The position numbers and the translations under genes are program-made. Under the pieces are notes generated by a model. That model had not been told where the DNA came from, searched no databases, and saw only the letters and a program-made list of their open reading frames with translations. From Streptomyces hiroshimensis (GTDB taxonomy: Bacteria > Actinomycetota > Actinomycetes > Streptomycetales > Streptomycetaceae), in the NCBI RefSeq assembly GCF_014650335.1, contig NZ_BMUT01000015.1, forward strand, positions 68,309 to 132,308: DNA of 64,000 nt, in the 5' to 3' direction. Below, in pieces: positions 51,036 to 60,136 of the stretch (the first letter of the stretch is position 1; each line of letters starts with the position of its first letter).

Positions 51036-51070
51036 CGGCTTCGGCCGCCTCGCATTCCGCCGGAACGGCC

Positions 51071-52492
51071 TTACCCCGCGCCCTTCTCCCCCGCGGCAGC
51101 GGACCCGGCAGCGGACTCCGCCTCGGCGTCGTAGCTGCTCGTCCCCTCGTCCAGCAGGGGTTCCTGCGTCTTGAGGTGGGCCGGGGCCAGGGCGCGCAGG
51201 ACGTGGTAGCCGGAGAGGACCACGATCGTGCCCAGGGCGATGCCGCTGAGCTCGAAGTTCTGACTGATCTTCAGGCTGACGCCGCCGATGCCGATGATGA
51301 CGCCCGCGGCGACGGGCACGAGGTTCAGCGGGTTGCGCAGGTCGACCTTGTTGTGGACCCAGATCTGCGCGCCGAGCAGGCCGATCATGCCGTAGAGGAT
51401 GACGGTGATGCCGCCCAGCACGCCTCCGGGGATCGCGGCGACGACGGCGCCGAACTTCGGGCAGACGCCGAAGAGAAGGGCGAAGCCGGCCGCGGCCCAG
51501 TAGGCGGCGGTGGAGTAGACGCGGGTGGCCGCCATGACGCCGATGTTCTCGGAGTAGGTGGTGTTGGCGGGGCCGCCGACGGCGGTGGAGAGCATCGTCG
51601 CCACGCCGTCCGCGGAGATCGCGGTGCCCAGCTGGTCGTCCAGCCGGTCACCGGTCATCTCGCCGACGGCCTTGACGTGACCCGCGTTCTCGGCGATCAG
51701 CGCGATGACGACCGGCAGCGCCACCAGGGCCGCGGACCAGCCGAAACTCGGGGCGTGCAGCGAGGGCAGGCCGATCCAGTCGGCCTTGGAGACCCCGGAC
51801 AGGTCCAGGCGCCAGTGGTCGACGGCCTCGGGGCCGCCGTTCACCGAGTGGATCTTGCCGAAGAGGCGGTCGAAGAGCCACGAGATCGCGTAGCCGAAGA
51901 CCAGGCCGAGGAAGATCGCGACGCGCGACCAGAAGCCGCGCAGGCACACCACCGCCAGGCCGGTGAAGAGCATCGTCAGCAGCGCCGTCCACTGGTCCTG
52001 CGGCCAGTACGTCCGGGCCGTGACCGGCGCGAGGTTGAAGCCGATCAGCATGACCACGGCACCGGTGACCACCGGCGGCATCGCCGCGTGGATGATCTTC
52101 GCGCCGAACTTCTGTACGACCAGGCCGCTCAGCAGGAGGGCCGCGCCGACCACGAAGATCGCGCCGGTGACGGCCGCACTGCCGCCGCCCTGCGCCCGGA
52201 TGATCGCGGCGACGCCGACGAAGGAGAGGCTGCAGCCCAGGTAGCTGGGCACCCGGCCGCGCGTCGCGAGGAGGAACAGGATCGTGGCGACGCCCGACAT
52301 CATGATCGCCAGGTTGGGGTCCAGGCCCATGAGGACCGGGGCCACGAAGGACGCGCCGAACATGGCGACCACGTGCTGCGCGCCGAGGCCGGCGGTCCGC
52401 GGCCACGAGAGCCGCTCGTCGGGCCGGACGACGGCCCCAGGGGCGGGGGTGCGCCCGTCACCGTGCAGGGTCCAGCGCACGCCGAGGCCCAT
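51071..52492 (-). CDS. NCS2-family nucleobase permease (uracil/xanthine type)
   Basis: A 473-residue transporter with about 12-14 membrane helices. Family features: LGAQHVVAMFGASFVAPVLMG, ATRGRVPSYLGCSLSFVGV, the substrate-site segment LIAENAGHVKAVGEMTG, and the signature GGPANTTYSENIGVMAATRVYS (in part) with the Glu characteristic of UraA-like uracil symporters. The C-terminal tail is acidic and Ser/Ala-rich. It would import uracil or a related base with protons. Start ATG 52492. It converges with the AAA+ gene and is divergent to the secreted His/Gly-rich gene. Confidence 0.92.
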   Translation of the reverse strand: MGLGVRWTLHGDGRTPAPGAVVRPDERLSWPRTAGLGAQHVVAMFGASFVAPVLMGLDPNLAIMMSGVATILFLLATRGRVPSYLGCSLSFVGVAAIIRAQGGGSAAVTGAIFVVGAALLLSGLVVQKFGAKIIHAAMPPVVTGAVVMLIGFNLAPVTARTYWPQDQWTALLTMLFTGLAVVCLRGFWSRVAIFLGLVFGYAISWLFDRLFGKIHSVNGGPEAVDHWRLDLSGVSKADWIGLPSLHAPSFGWSAALVALPVVIALIAENAGHVKAVGEMTGDRLDDQLGTAISADGVATMLSTAVGGPANTTYSENIGVMAATRVYSTAAYWAAAGFALLFGVCPKFGAVVAAIPGGVLGGITVILYGMIGLLGAQIWVHNKVDLRNPLNLVPVAAGVIIGIGGVSLKISQNFELSGIALGTIVVLSGYHVLRALAPAHLKTQEPLLDEGTSSYDAEAESAAGSAAAGEKGAG

Positions 52493-52759
52493 GGAAGCTC
52501 CCGAAAGGTCGTGTGGGGGGTGATGATCCGGTTCATGCTAAGCCGGACCGGGCGGTGCTCCGGTCCACCCGCCGCCGTCCGCCCGCTCCACCCGGCGGCG
52601 TCCAGCGCTCCACCCGGCGGCGTCCGCCGTCGCCGGGATTTTGCTGCAACCGGCGCAATTGGTCGCCCGTAGGACTGTATGACCGTCTTCTCATGCTGTT
52701 CTCCGCCATGAGCACGGTATCGGTGCCATTGTCCGATTCCTGCAACTCAGGAGACACAT

Positions 52760-53212
52760 ATGCGTAAGCTCGCCGGCCGCGCCGCGGCCGCTGCCATCAT
52801 CGCCGCAGTCGCGATCGTCCCGGCCGCCGGAGTGGCCCAGGCCGCCCCCGCCACGCCGGCGGTCGCCTTCCACGACGACGATCACGACCGCGACGGCCGC
52901 GACCACGGCCGCGACCACGACCACGGTCGCGACCACGACCACGGCCGCGACCACCACCACGGCGGCTGGGGCGGCCACGACCACGGTGGCTGGGGCCACC
53001 ACGACCGCGACTGCGACCACGGCTGGGGCGGCGGCTGGGACGACTGGGGCTGGGGCGGCGGCTGGGGTGGCGGCTGGGGCGGCCACCGCGGCGGCCACGG
53101 CGGCCACGGCGGCTGGGACGACTGCCACAGCAGCTGCGGCTGGGGCGGCCACCACGGCGGCTGGGGCGGCTGGGGCGGCGGCTGGGGCGGCATCCTCGGC
53201 GGCATCCTCTAA
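52760..53212 (+). CDS. secreted His/Gly/Asp/Trp-rich protein
   Basis: A 150-residue exported protein starting at ATG 52760 with AGGAGA upstream. A clear signal peptide (RAAAAAIIAAVAIVPAAGVAQA) is followed by two low-complexity zones. The first is His/Asp/Arg-rich (HDDDHDRDGRDHGRDHDH repeats of DHGR), the second Gly/Trp/His-rich (GGWGGG, WGHHDRDCDHGWGG) with four cysteines. It ends GGWGGILGGIL. There is no recognised domain. The density of His and Asp suggests divalent metal (Zn, Ni or Cu) binding, and the Gly-Trp part suggests adhesion or assembly at the surface. The open antisense frame is a by-product of the codon bias. Confidence 0.85.
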   Translation: MRKLAGRAAAAAIIAAVAIVPAAGVAQAAPATPAVAFHDDDHDRDGRDHGRDHDHGRDHDHGRDHHHGGWGGHDHGGWGHHDRDCDHGWGGGWDDWGWGGGWGGGWGGHRGGHGGHGGWDDCHSSCGWGGHHGGWGGWGGGWGGILGGIL

Positions 53213-53295
53213 CCGCACCTGCTCCTCATCACCACGGCGCGGGCCGTGGCGGCGGACCTCATCGGTCCGTCGCCCGGCCCGTCCGGATTTCCCTC

Positions 53296-53350
53296 CCCGG
53301 CCCCGGGGTCCGGAGCCCCGCGATCCGGGGTTCCGGACCCCGGGGCCGGG
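53296..53350. terminator. very strong bidirectional terminator
   Basis: A perfect 19-bp inverted repeat (53296-53314 and 53332-53350) plus an inner 5-bp stem (53316-53320/53326-53330) lies between the convergent secreted-protein and MFS genes. Confidence 0.85.
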
Positions 53351-53354
53351 TCGT

Positions 53355-54605
53355 TCACCTGGCTTCCGACCGTTCCCCCGGCGCCTTCTCCTTCGCCGCC
53401 GCCGTGCGCTCTTCAGCCCCGGCCCGCAGCACGCCCGCCCCGGCCACCAGCCCCGCCGCCAGGACCGTGACCAGGCCGAACGACGTCACCAGCGAACCGG
53501 CGTCCGCGATCTGGCCGATGGCGGCCGGAGCCACGAGCCCCGAGGTGTACGTGATCGTCGCGACGCCCGCGATCGACCGGCTCGGCGCGGGCCCGCTGCG
53601 CCCCGCCGCCGCGAAGGCCAGCGGGACCACGACGGCGATGCCCACACCGATCAGCGCGAACCCGGCGACGGCGGACGGCGCACCCGGGGCCGTCACCACC
53701 AGTACCCCGCCCGCCGTGGCCAGGACCCCGCTCACGCGCACGGTCCGTACGGGGCCGAAGCGCCGCACGACCGGGTCGCCGGCGAAACGGGCCAGGGCCA
53801 TCGTGCAGGAGAACGCCGTGGTGCAGGCGGCGGCGACGCCGGGGTCGGAGCCGATGACGTCCCGGAGGTAGACGGCCGACCAGTCCAGGCTCGCGCCCTC
53901 GGCGAAGACCGCGCAGAAGCCCACCGCGCCGATGACGAGCGCCGACCGGGGCGGCAGGGCGAACCGGGGCGGCGGGTGCTCGCCGGCGGCGGTGCGCAGG
54001 TCGAGCACCCGGTGACAGGCCACCGAGCCGAGCACGGCCAGCACCGCGGCCGCGATGCCCAGGTGGATGCGGGCGTCGAGGTCCGCGTGCGCGGCGGCCG
54101 CGCCGGCCGCGGACCCCACGAGCGCGCCCGCGCTCCACATGCCGTGCAGGCCCGACATGATCGAGCGGCCCAGCCGCTCCTCGGTCTCCACCCCGAGCGC
54201 GTTCATGGCGACGTCCGCCATGCCGGACGCCGCCCCGTAGACGGCCAGCGCCCCGCAGAGCGCCGGCAGCCCCGGCGAGAGCGCGGGCAGGGCCACGGAG
54301 GCGCACCACAGGGCGATCAGCCCGCGCAGCGCGGCGCGGGAGCCGAAGCGGTGGCTGATGCGGCCCGCGAGCGGCATGGCGCACGAGGACCCGACGGCGG
54401 GGAGGACGAGCGCGAGGCCCAGCTCGCCGGAGCTGAGGTCCAAGTGGCTCTGGATCCAGGGGATACGGGTGGCGAAGCTGCCGGTGACCGCGCCGTGGAC
54501 GGCGAACACCGCGGCCACGGCGAACCGTGCGCGGCGCAGCCGGCCGTCAGCGCGGTCCGTGGTCCCGCCGCCGGTTCCGTCGCCGGTTCCGTCTCGGGCG
54601 TCCAT
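53355..54605 (-). CDS. MFS transporter
   Basis: A 416-residue major facilitator with twelve predicted helices. The N-terminal half begins RRARFAVAAVFAVHGAVTGSFATRIPWIQ (read in parts), with the loop 2-3 motif region AGRISHRFGSRAALRG. The second half has VGAAVFAVHG-like repeats and VVVPLAFAAAGRSGPAPSRSI. The pattern (FATRIPWIQSHLDLSSGELG in part) resembles the YbjJ/fucose-permease-like sugar-exporter group of MFS. Substrate unknown. It lies 110 bp downstream of the large chitinase gene on the same strand, which might link it to chitin-derived sugars, though no co-transcription is shown. Confidence 0.88.
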   Translation of the reverse strand: MDARDGTGDGTGGGTTDRADGRLRRARFAVAAVFAVHGAVTGSFATRIPWIQSHLDLSSGELGLALVLPAVGSSCAMPLAGRISHRFGSRAALRGLIALWCASVALPALSPGLPALCGALAVYGAASGMADVAMNALGVETEERLGRSIMSGLHGMWSAGALVGSAAGAAAAHADLDARIHLGIAAAVLAVLGSVACHRVLDLRTAAGEHPPPRFALPPRSALVIGAVGFCAVFAEGASLDWSAVYLRDVIGSDPGVAAACTTAFSCTMALARFAGDPVVRRFGPVRTVRVSGVLATAGGVLVVTAPGAPSAVAGFALIGVGIAVVVPLAFAAAGRSGPAPSRSIAGVATITYTSGLVAPAAIGQIADAGSLVTSFGLVTVLAAGLVAGAGVLRAGAEERTAAAKEKAPGERSEAR

Positions 54606-54715
54606 GGCGCCTCATCCTCCCGGACAGGGCCCGCGCGGGTCGACCCCGGCGCGGGTCCCGTCACGGGCCCGGCAGCAGACCCCGTTCGAGCCCCGTCACG
54701 GCCTGCGGCGCGGGC

Positions 54716-57100
54716 TCAGCAGGCGCCCGCGTCCTGCCACACCCCCCACTCGCCGGTGGTGCCGGGCTCGTCGCCCTGGGTCCACCACCTGGCCTTCCAG
54801 GAGTGGGACTTCCAGGCCACGGTGGCGCCGCCGTTGTAGACGGCCGCCTTGTCCCACTGCGGTGCGGTGCAGGTACCGCCGGTGGGCTTTCCCGTAGGGG
54901 TGCCCGTGGGCGTACCCGTCGGGGTCGGCGTGGGGCCGCCGGGGTCGACGACGGTCGTGCCGCGGGCCAGGTCGCCGGCGAGGGCGTACGTCTTCCCGCC
55001 GAAGCTCACGCTCCAGTTGGACGGGGTCGACACCGGCAGGTAGTAGACGAAGTCGAGGTCGGCGGAGGCGCCGGGCGCGAGCGGCTGGGAGGCGGGAAGC
55101 TTCACGGAGACCCGGTTGTAGTCGCCCTTGAGGCCGCCGATGTTGTCGGCGGCGGTGTGGTCGCTGCGGACGACCTTCAGCCCCCAGCCCGACTGGTCCT
55201 TGGCGTTCCCGGGCGCGGAATTGCCGTAGTCGAACTGGAATTCCGTGCCGCCGGGGAGGGCGGCCTTGGTCCGGTTGGTGATGTGGATCTTCGGGTTGAT
55301 CGGGTAGTTGCTGTCGCCGAGCGGGAAGTTCGTGAAGCTCACGTCCACGTCGAGGACCTGGGCGGGCAGTTCGGTGGTCGCACGGCGGGCGCCGTAGGCG
55401 GGGGCGGCCTTGAACGCGTCGTACATCGCGGTGGTGAGGGTGGTGCCCGGTTCGTACTGCCCCTTGGCGGCGTTCCAGCCGTAGTCGCCGGCGAGTTCCC
55501 AGACCATGGTCCCGCCGAGGCCCTTGTCGACCACGTACTGGGCCTTGGCCTTCACCGACTGCTCGTCCTCGGTGGACAGGAAGACCTTCTTCTCCGCGTT
55601 CCACAGCCACGGCGCTGTCAGGCCCGTGTCGTAATTGCGGGCGTAGGTGCCGGTGAGCTTGGTGCCGGCCGGGAAGCCGTACTTCCCGGCGTAGTCCCCG
55701 ACGACGCCCTTCTCCAGGTTCTTGGCGTGCCACATCGGGTTGGAGCCGGCCGGGGACTCCTTGCCGTCGTCGTCCTTGTCATGCCAGAGGTTGTCGATGC
55801 CGACGGCGCCGTCGCCGCAGGTGGTGAGGCCGGAGCCGGCCGGGCAGGAGGTGGTCTTCGCCGTGCCCCACAGGCCGTTCGTGCCACCGGTGACGTTCTT
55901 CCAGCCGCGCGTGTAGTAGGGCAGGCCGAGGTTGATCCGGCCCGCGGGCATCGAGCCGCGGAAGTAGTGGTAGGCCCAGTCGCCGTTGAGGTAGCCGATT
56001 CCGCCGTACTGGGCGGTGGTGTAGACGCCCCACTTGGCGAGCTCGGCGTCCTTTCCGTCGTCGTAGAGCGCGGCATTGGGCCCGACGAATTCGTTCCACG
56101 CGCCGTGCAGGTCGTACGACATCACATTGACGTAGTCCAGGTACTTCGTGGTCTGGTACGTCTCCATGCCGCGCAGCAGATATCCGGAGGAGGGTGCGGC
56201 GACGGAGAGGAGGTAGTGCTTTCCGTCCGCCGCCCCGGCCCGGTCGAGCTTTTCGCGGAGCGTCTTCATCAGTGCCGCGTAGCCCTTGTTCAGGCCGCCG
56301 CGCCGGGCATTGGCGAGCGCCCAGTCCTTGGGGTTTCCGGCGTCCTTCATCGACGTCGGGTATTCGTAGTCGATGTCGACGCCGTTGAATCCGTACTTCT
56401 TGACGAAGGCGACGGCCGAGTCGGCGAAGGTGTCGATTCCGGCCTGGTTGACCGAGCCGTCGGCGTTGGTCGCCGTCTTGTAGAAGCCGCCGGAGTCGAC
56501 GCGCTTGCCGTTCTCGTCGATGTAGCCGCCGGTCTCGGCCCAGCCGCCCACCGAGATGAGGGTCTTCACCTGGGGGTGCTGCTTCTTGTACTTGTTCAGC
56601 AGGTTGAAGTGGCCCTTGTAGGGCAGGTCCGGGTCCATCTCGGCGCCCGCGACGCCCGGCCAGGTCATGCCGGTCGCGGGGTTGTCCGCACCGTCCGCGC
56701 CGACGGAGATCTTGTCGTCGGGGCCGACGTGTGCGAAGGCGTAGTTGAGGTGGGTGACCTTGTCCCAGGGGATGTCCGGGGCGAGGTAGGCGGGGGTGCC
56801 GTCCTTGCCGGTGCGCCAGCCCGTGAAGTAGCCGATGACGCGGCGCTGGTGGTCGGCGCCCATCTTCTCGCGGCCGGCGGAGTCGTAGACGGAGCAGTAC
56901 GGGACGTCGGTCCCGGGGGTGGTGTAGAGGCCGTCGGGGCGGCAGGCGGCCTGGTCCTCGGCATGCGACGCGGTCGCCGAGACCGTGCCGATCAGCAGTC
57001 CGGCCAGGGCGGTGCCGACGGCGGCGACGGTGATCCCGCGGCGGGCGCGGGAGCCGGTACAGGATCTTTCCCGGCGCTCCCGGTTCTCTCGGAACAACAC
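54716..57100 (-). CDS. secreted modular GH18 chitinase with C-terminal chitin-binding module
   Basis: A 794-residue chitinase. GTG 57100 has GGAGG upstream and starts a signal peptide (GITVAAVGTALAGLLIGTVS, cleaved around ASHA). GH18 domain: QRRVIGYFTGWRTGKDGTP, SVGGWAETGGYID, the active-site motif FNGVDIDYEYPTSM, VNVMSYDLHGAW and MVWELAGDYGW. An extra beta-sandwich (VLDVDVSFTNFPLGDSNYP to VYYLPVSTPSNWSV) follows, then a Pro/Thr/Gly linker and a CBM5/12-like module with aromatic residues (TAPQWDKAAVYNGG, WKARWWTQGDEPG). The insertion between the active site and the C-terminal strands marks it as a subfamily A exo- or processive-type chitinase. Its promoter shares the repeat layout of the chitinase at 10910. 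Confidence 0.94.
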   Translation of the reverse strand: MLFRENRERRERSCTGSRARRGITVAAVGTALAGLLIGTVSATASHAEDQAACRPDGLYTTPGTDVPYCSVYDSAGREKMGADHQRRVIGYFTGWRTGKDGTPAYLAPDIPWDKVTHLNYAFAHVGPDDKISVGADGADNPATGMTWPGVAGAEMDPDLPYKGHFNLLNKYKKQHPQVKTLISVGGWAETGGYIDENGKRVDSGGFYKTATNADGSVNQAGIDTFADSAVAFVKKYGFNGVDIDYEYPTSMKDAGNPKDWALANARRGGLNKGYAALMKTLREKLDRAGAADGKHYLLSVAAPSSGYLLRGMETYQTTKYLDYVNVMSYDLHGAWNEFVGPNAALYDDGKDAELAKWGVYTTAQYGGIGYLNGDWAYHYFRGSMPAGRINLGLPYYTRGWKNVTGGTNGLWGTAKTTSCPAGSGLTTCGDGAVGIDNLWHDKDDDGKESPAGSNPMWHAKNLEKGVVGDYAGKYGFPAGTKLTGTYARNYDTGLTAPWLWNAEKKVFLSTEDEQSVKAKAQYVVDKGLGGTMVWELAGDYGWNAAKGQYEPGTTLTTAMYDAFKAAPAYGARRATTELPAQVLDVDVSFTNFPLGDSNYPINPKIHITNRTKAALPGGTEFQFDYGNSAPGNAKDQSGWGLKVVRSDHTAADNIGGLKGDYNRVSVKLPASQPLAPGASADLDFVYYLPVSTPSNWSVSFGGKTYALAGDLARGTTVVDPGGPTPTPTGTPTGTPTGKPTGGTCTAPQWDKAAVYNGGATVAWKSHSWKARWWTQGDEPGTTGEWGVWQDAGAC

Positions 57101-57218
57101 GATCAGGTCCTCCAGGTGGGGTGCCCGGCGGGGCCGGGCGGGCGGGGGGTGAGCGTCGTGCTGTGGCCCGCCGGTGTGCGCACACCGGCGGGCCGTACTC
57201 CTCGGAGGTGTGGCAGAG

Positions 57219-57258
57219 GTTAAGAGGACTAGACCAGTGCGTCAATAGGTACGGACCA
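57219..57258 (-). promoter_or_regulatory. chitinase promoter with paired 12-bp repeats
   Basis: Read on the minus strand: TGGTCCGTACCT (57258-57247), TTGACG -35 (57245-57240), TGGTCTAGTCCT (57236-57225), then CTTAACC near the -10. The second repeat is identical to that of the chitinase promoter at 10771-10782 and the spacing is conserved, pointing to shared chitin/glucose control. Confidence 0.7.
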
Positions 57259-57445
57259 AGTCCGGAAACCGGAGCCGGACGCTCCCCCGCGACCCCCTGT
57301 TCGCCTTGTCCCGACCGGGGTCTAGTGCGTCACATCGCCGTGGACACCGCGCCGCCGCCCGGCGTACGCTCGGTCCCGTCGACCAGCGGTTTTAAGAAGC
57401 CGCAGGCCGTACGCATGTAGCATGACCTGAAATTCAGAAAACGCA

Positions 57446-57572
57446 GCGCACTCCGGGGTCGGTGAAAGTCCGAACCGGCGGTTACAGTCCGCGACCCGTC
57501 CGCAGCCAGCGGCCGGTTGACCAGGTGAAATTCCTGGACCGACGGTTAAAGTCCGGATGGGAGGCAGTGCGC
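57446..57572 (+). ncRNA. FMN riboswitch (RFN element)
   Basis: The conserved core is visible: GGGGTCGGTGAAAGTCCGAA, CCGGCGGTTACAGTCC and later TGGTGAAATTCC-like CAGGTGAAATTCCTGG with GACGGTTAAAGTCCGGATGG. The closing P1 stem is GCGCACT (57446-57452) with AGTGCGC (57566-57572). It lies upstream of ribD and binds FMN to repress the riboflavin operon. Downstream hairpins at about 57610-57626 and 57634-57653 may form the expression platform. Confidence 0.95.
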
Positions 57573-57738
57573 GGCGGGTATGCATCGGCACACCGTCGCA
57601 GGTGGTCCGCCCTCACCGGGCGGCCCTTCCCGCACGGCCCCGCAAGGGCCGTGGTGTCCCCCGTTGCGGCGTACCCGCTTCTTTCGTCGTCCCGTACGAC
57701 AGCCCCGGAGTCCGTGCCCGAAGAGGCAGGAGGACCCG

Positions 57739-58866
57739 GTGGCCACCGCGACCGAAGCAGACGCGATGCGACGCGCCATTGCGCTCGCCGCTCGCGCCCT
57801 TGGCGCGACGAGCCCCAACCCCGTCGTCGGCTGCGTCATCCTCGACCCGCAGGGCACCGCCCTCGGCGAGGGATGGCACCGCCGCGCCGGCGGGCCGCAC
57901 GCCGAGGTCGAAGCCCTCGCCGCGGCCTCCGCCGCCGGTCACGACGTGCGCGGCGCCACCGCCGTCGTCACCCTCGAACCCTGCAACCACACCGGCCGCA
58001 CGGGCCCCTGCGCCCAGGCCCTGATCACCGCCGGCATCGCCCGGGTCGTCTACGCCGTCGCCGACCCCACCGACGATGCCACCGGCGGCGCGGCCACCCT
58101 GGCCGCCGCGGGCGTCGACACCGAGGGCGGCCTCCTCGCCGACGAGGCCGCCGCCGGCAACGCCGCCTGGCTCACCTCGGTGCTGCACGGGCGCCCCTTC
58201 GTGCTGTGGAAGTACGCCGCCACGCTCGACGGGCGCAGCGCCGCCGCCGACGGCACCAGCCGCTGGATCACCTCCGCGGACTCCCGCGCCGACGTCCACC
58301 GGCTGCGCGCCGAGGCCGACGCCGTCGTGGTCGGCTCGGGCACCTTGCGCGCCGACGACCCGCACCTGGCCGTGCGGGACCACGAAGACGCCGTACAGCC
58401 GCTGCGCGTCGTCGTCGACACGCACGCCTCGGTCACCCCCGGCGCCCGCGTCCTGGACGACGCGGCACCGACCCTGATCGCCGTCGGCGAGCACGCCGAC
58501 ACCACCCACCTGCCCGGCGTCGACGTCGTGCGCCTGCCCCGCGCCGGGGCCGACGGCGGCGGGCACGGCGGCCTCGACGTACACGCCCTGCTCGGCGAGC
58601 TCCACGCGCGCGGCGTCCGCTCCGTACTGCTCGAAGGCGGCCCCGCCCTCGCCGGCTCGTTCATCTCCGCCGGTGCCGTCGACCGCGTCGTCGGCTATCT
58701 GGCCCCCGCCCTGCTCGGTGCCGGACCTGCCGCCCTCGGCGACGCCGGCATCGGCACCATCGCCCGGGCCCTGCGCCTTGAGGTGACCGACGTCGCCCGG
58801 CTCGGCCCCGACCTGCGGATCACCGCAGTCCCCACCGCTTCCGCCACCGCCCCTGAGGAGAACTGA
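57739..58866 (+). CDS. ribD: bifunctional riboflavin deaminase/reductase RibD
   Basis: A 375-residue enzyme with two activities in riboflavin synthesis: deamination of the diaminopyrimidine, then reduction of the ribosyl chain with NADPH. GTG 57739 has GCAGGAGGA upstream (an ATG 12 codons on is the alternative). The deaminase domain has zinc motifs GGPHAEVEAL and LEPCNHTGRTGPCAQAL. The reductase domain shows WKYAATLDGRSAAADGTSRW (in part), ADAVVVGSGTLRADDP and SVLLEGGPALAGSF. It is the first gene of the operon and directly under the FMN riboswitch. Confidence 0.95.
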   Translation: MATATEADAMRRAIALAARALGATSPNPVVGCVILDPQGTALGEGWHRRAGGPHAEVEALAAASAAGHDVRGATAVVTLEPCNHTGRTGPCAQALITAGIARVVYAVADPTDDATGGAATLAAAGVDTEGGLLADEAAAGNAAWLTSVLHGRPFVLWKYAATLDGRSAAADGTSRWITSADSRADVHRLRAEADAVVVGSGTLRADDPHLAVRDHEDAVQPLRVVVDTHASVTPGARVLDDAAPTLIAVGEHADTTHLPGVDVVRLPRAGADGGGHGGLDVHALLGELHARGVRSVLLEGGPALAGSFISAGAVDRVVGYLAPALLGAGPAALGDAGIGTIARALRLEVTDVARLGPDLRITAVPTASATAPEEN

Positions 58867-58868
58867 CA

Positions 58869-59486
58869 GTGTTCACCGGAATCGTCGAAGAACTGGGCGA
58901 GGTCGTCTCCGTCGAGAACCTCGGCGACAGCTCCCTCTTCCGGCTCCGCGGCCCGATCGTCACCCAGGATGCCAAGCACGGCGACTCCATCGCCGTCAAC
59001 GGCGTCTGCCTCACCGTCGTGGAGACCGCCGACGGCGAGTTCACCGCGGACGTGATGGCCGAGTCCCTCAAGCGCTCCAGCCTGGGCTCCCTCGTCTCCG
59101 GGTCGCGCGTCAACCTCGAACGCCCCATGGCCCTCGGCGGACGCCTCGGCGGCCACCTCGTCCAGGGCCACGTCGACGGCACCGGCACCGTGCTGGAGCG
59201 GATCCCCGGCGAGCACTGGGAGATCGTGAAGATCGGCCTGCCGGCCGGGCTCTCCCGCTACGTGGTCGACAAGGGCTCCATCACCGTCGACGGCATCAGC
59301 CTGACCGTGGTCGAGGCCGGCGACGACTTCTTCACCGTCAGCCTCATCCCCACCACCCTCGAACTGACGACGCTCGGCATCAAGCAGCCCGGCGACCTCG
59401 TCAACCTGGAGGTGGACGTCCTCGCCAAGTACGTGGAGCGGCTGCTCGGCACGCCCGCCCGTATCTCCGGGGAGACCGTCGCATGA
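58869..59486 (+). CDS. ribE: riboflavin synthase alpha subunit
   Basis: A 205-residue protein that dismutates two lumazines to riboflavin plus a pyrimidine. It begins MFTGIVEELGEV, the family signature, at GTG 58869, two bases after ribD. Two homologous beta-barrel halves are seen: IAVNGVCLTVVE with GHLVQGHVDGTG, and ITVDGISLTVVE with LVNLEVDVLAKYVERLL. The length matches the family. Its stop overlaps the ribM start by four bases. Confidence 0.96.
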   Translation: MFTGIVEELGEVVSVENLGDSSLFRLRGPIVTQDAKHGDSIAVNGVCLTVVETADGEFTADVMAESLKRSSLGSLVSGSRVNLERPMALGGRLGGHLVQGHVDGTGTVLERIPGEHWEIVKIGLPAGLSRYVVDKGSITVDGISLTVVEAGDDFFTVSLIPTTLELTTLGIKQPGDLVNLEVDVLAKYVERLLGTPARISGETVA

Positions 59487-60136
59487 GCGCTCTCGACTGG
59501 CTGGGCGGCGAGGCGTTCGGCGTCTTCGGGCAGCACGTCATCTGGTCCGACGCGATCGGCAACACCATCGGCCTCGCCGCGCTCGCCCTCGGCTGGCGGC
59601 GCTCCATATGGACCTGGCCCGTCCAGTTCCTCTCCGGCGTCATCCTCGTCGCCGCGTACGCCTCGGCCCACCTCAGCGGCGGCGTCGGCAAGCAGCTCCT
59701 CGTGATCGGCGTCGCCCTGTGGGGCTGGCGGCAGTGGCACCGCGGCAGGCGGCAGGCCCAGGACGGCTCCATCGCCGTCCGCTTCGCCGGCTGGCGCGAG
59801 CGCACGGTGCTGCTGGCCGGCACGGCGCTGGGCACGCTGGCCGTCGGCGCCCTGTTCACCGCCGTGCCGGAGCTGTCCTGGAACCCCTGGCCCGACGCCT
59901 ACATCTTCGTCGGCACGCTCGCCGCGATGGTGGCCCAGGCCCGCGGGCTGGTCGAGTTCTGGGTGGCCTGGCTGCTGGTCGACGTCGTGGGCGTCCCGCT
60001 CGCGTTCAGCAGCGGCCTCGCCTTCTCCGGCCTCGTCTACGTCATCTACTTCGCCCTGGTCCTGTGGGGCATGCGCGACTGGTGGCTGCGCTCCCGCGAG
60101 AGCGTGAAGCCCGCACTGGAAGGAGCAGCAGCATGA
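59483..60136 (+). CDS. ribM: PnuC-family riboflavin transporter RibM
   Basis: A 217-residue membrane protein with about seven helices, of the PnuC family. ATG 59483 overlaps the ribE stop by four bases and its own stop overlaps ribBA. Family landmarks are QHVIWSDAIGNTIGLAALALG, SIWTWPVQFLSGVILVAAYA and VEFWVAWLLVDVVGVPLAF. PnuC proteins carry nicotinamide riboside, but members in actinobacterial rib operons (RibM) facilitate riboflavin uptake, as shown for Streptomyces davawensis RibM. The operon position decides in favour of riboflavin. Confidence 0.92.
   Translation: MSALDWLGGEAFGVFGQHVIWSDAIGNTIGLAALALGWRRSIWTWPVQFLSGVILVAAYASAHLSGGVGKQLLVIGVALWGWRQWHRGRRQAQDGSIAVRFAGWRERTVLLAGTALGTLAVGALFTAVPELSWNPWPDAYIFVGTLAAMVAQARGLVEFWVAWLLVDVVGVPLAFSSGLAFSGLVYVIYFALVLWGMRDWWLRSRESVKPALEGAAA

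Noticed and set aside
52691..53218. Ala/Val/Pro-rich ORF opposite the His/Gly-rich secreted gene
   Set aside because: It is the exact antisense of a repetitive Gly/His/Trp coding sequence. The sense strand has a ribosome site, signal peptide and terminator.
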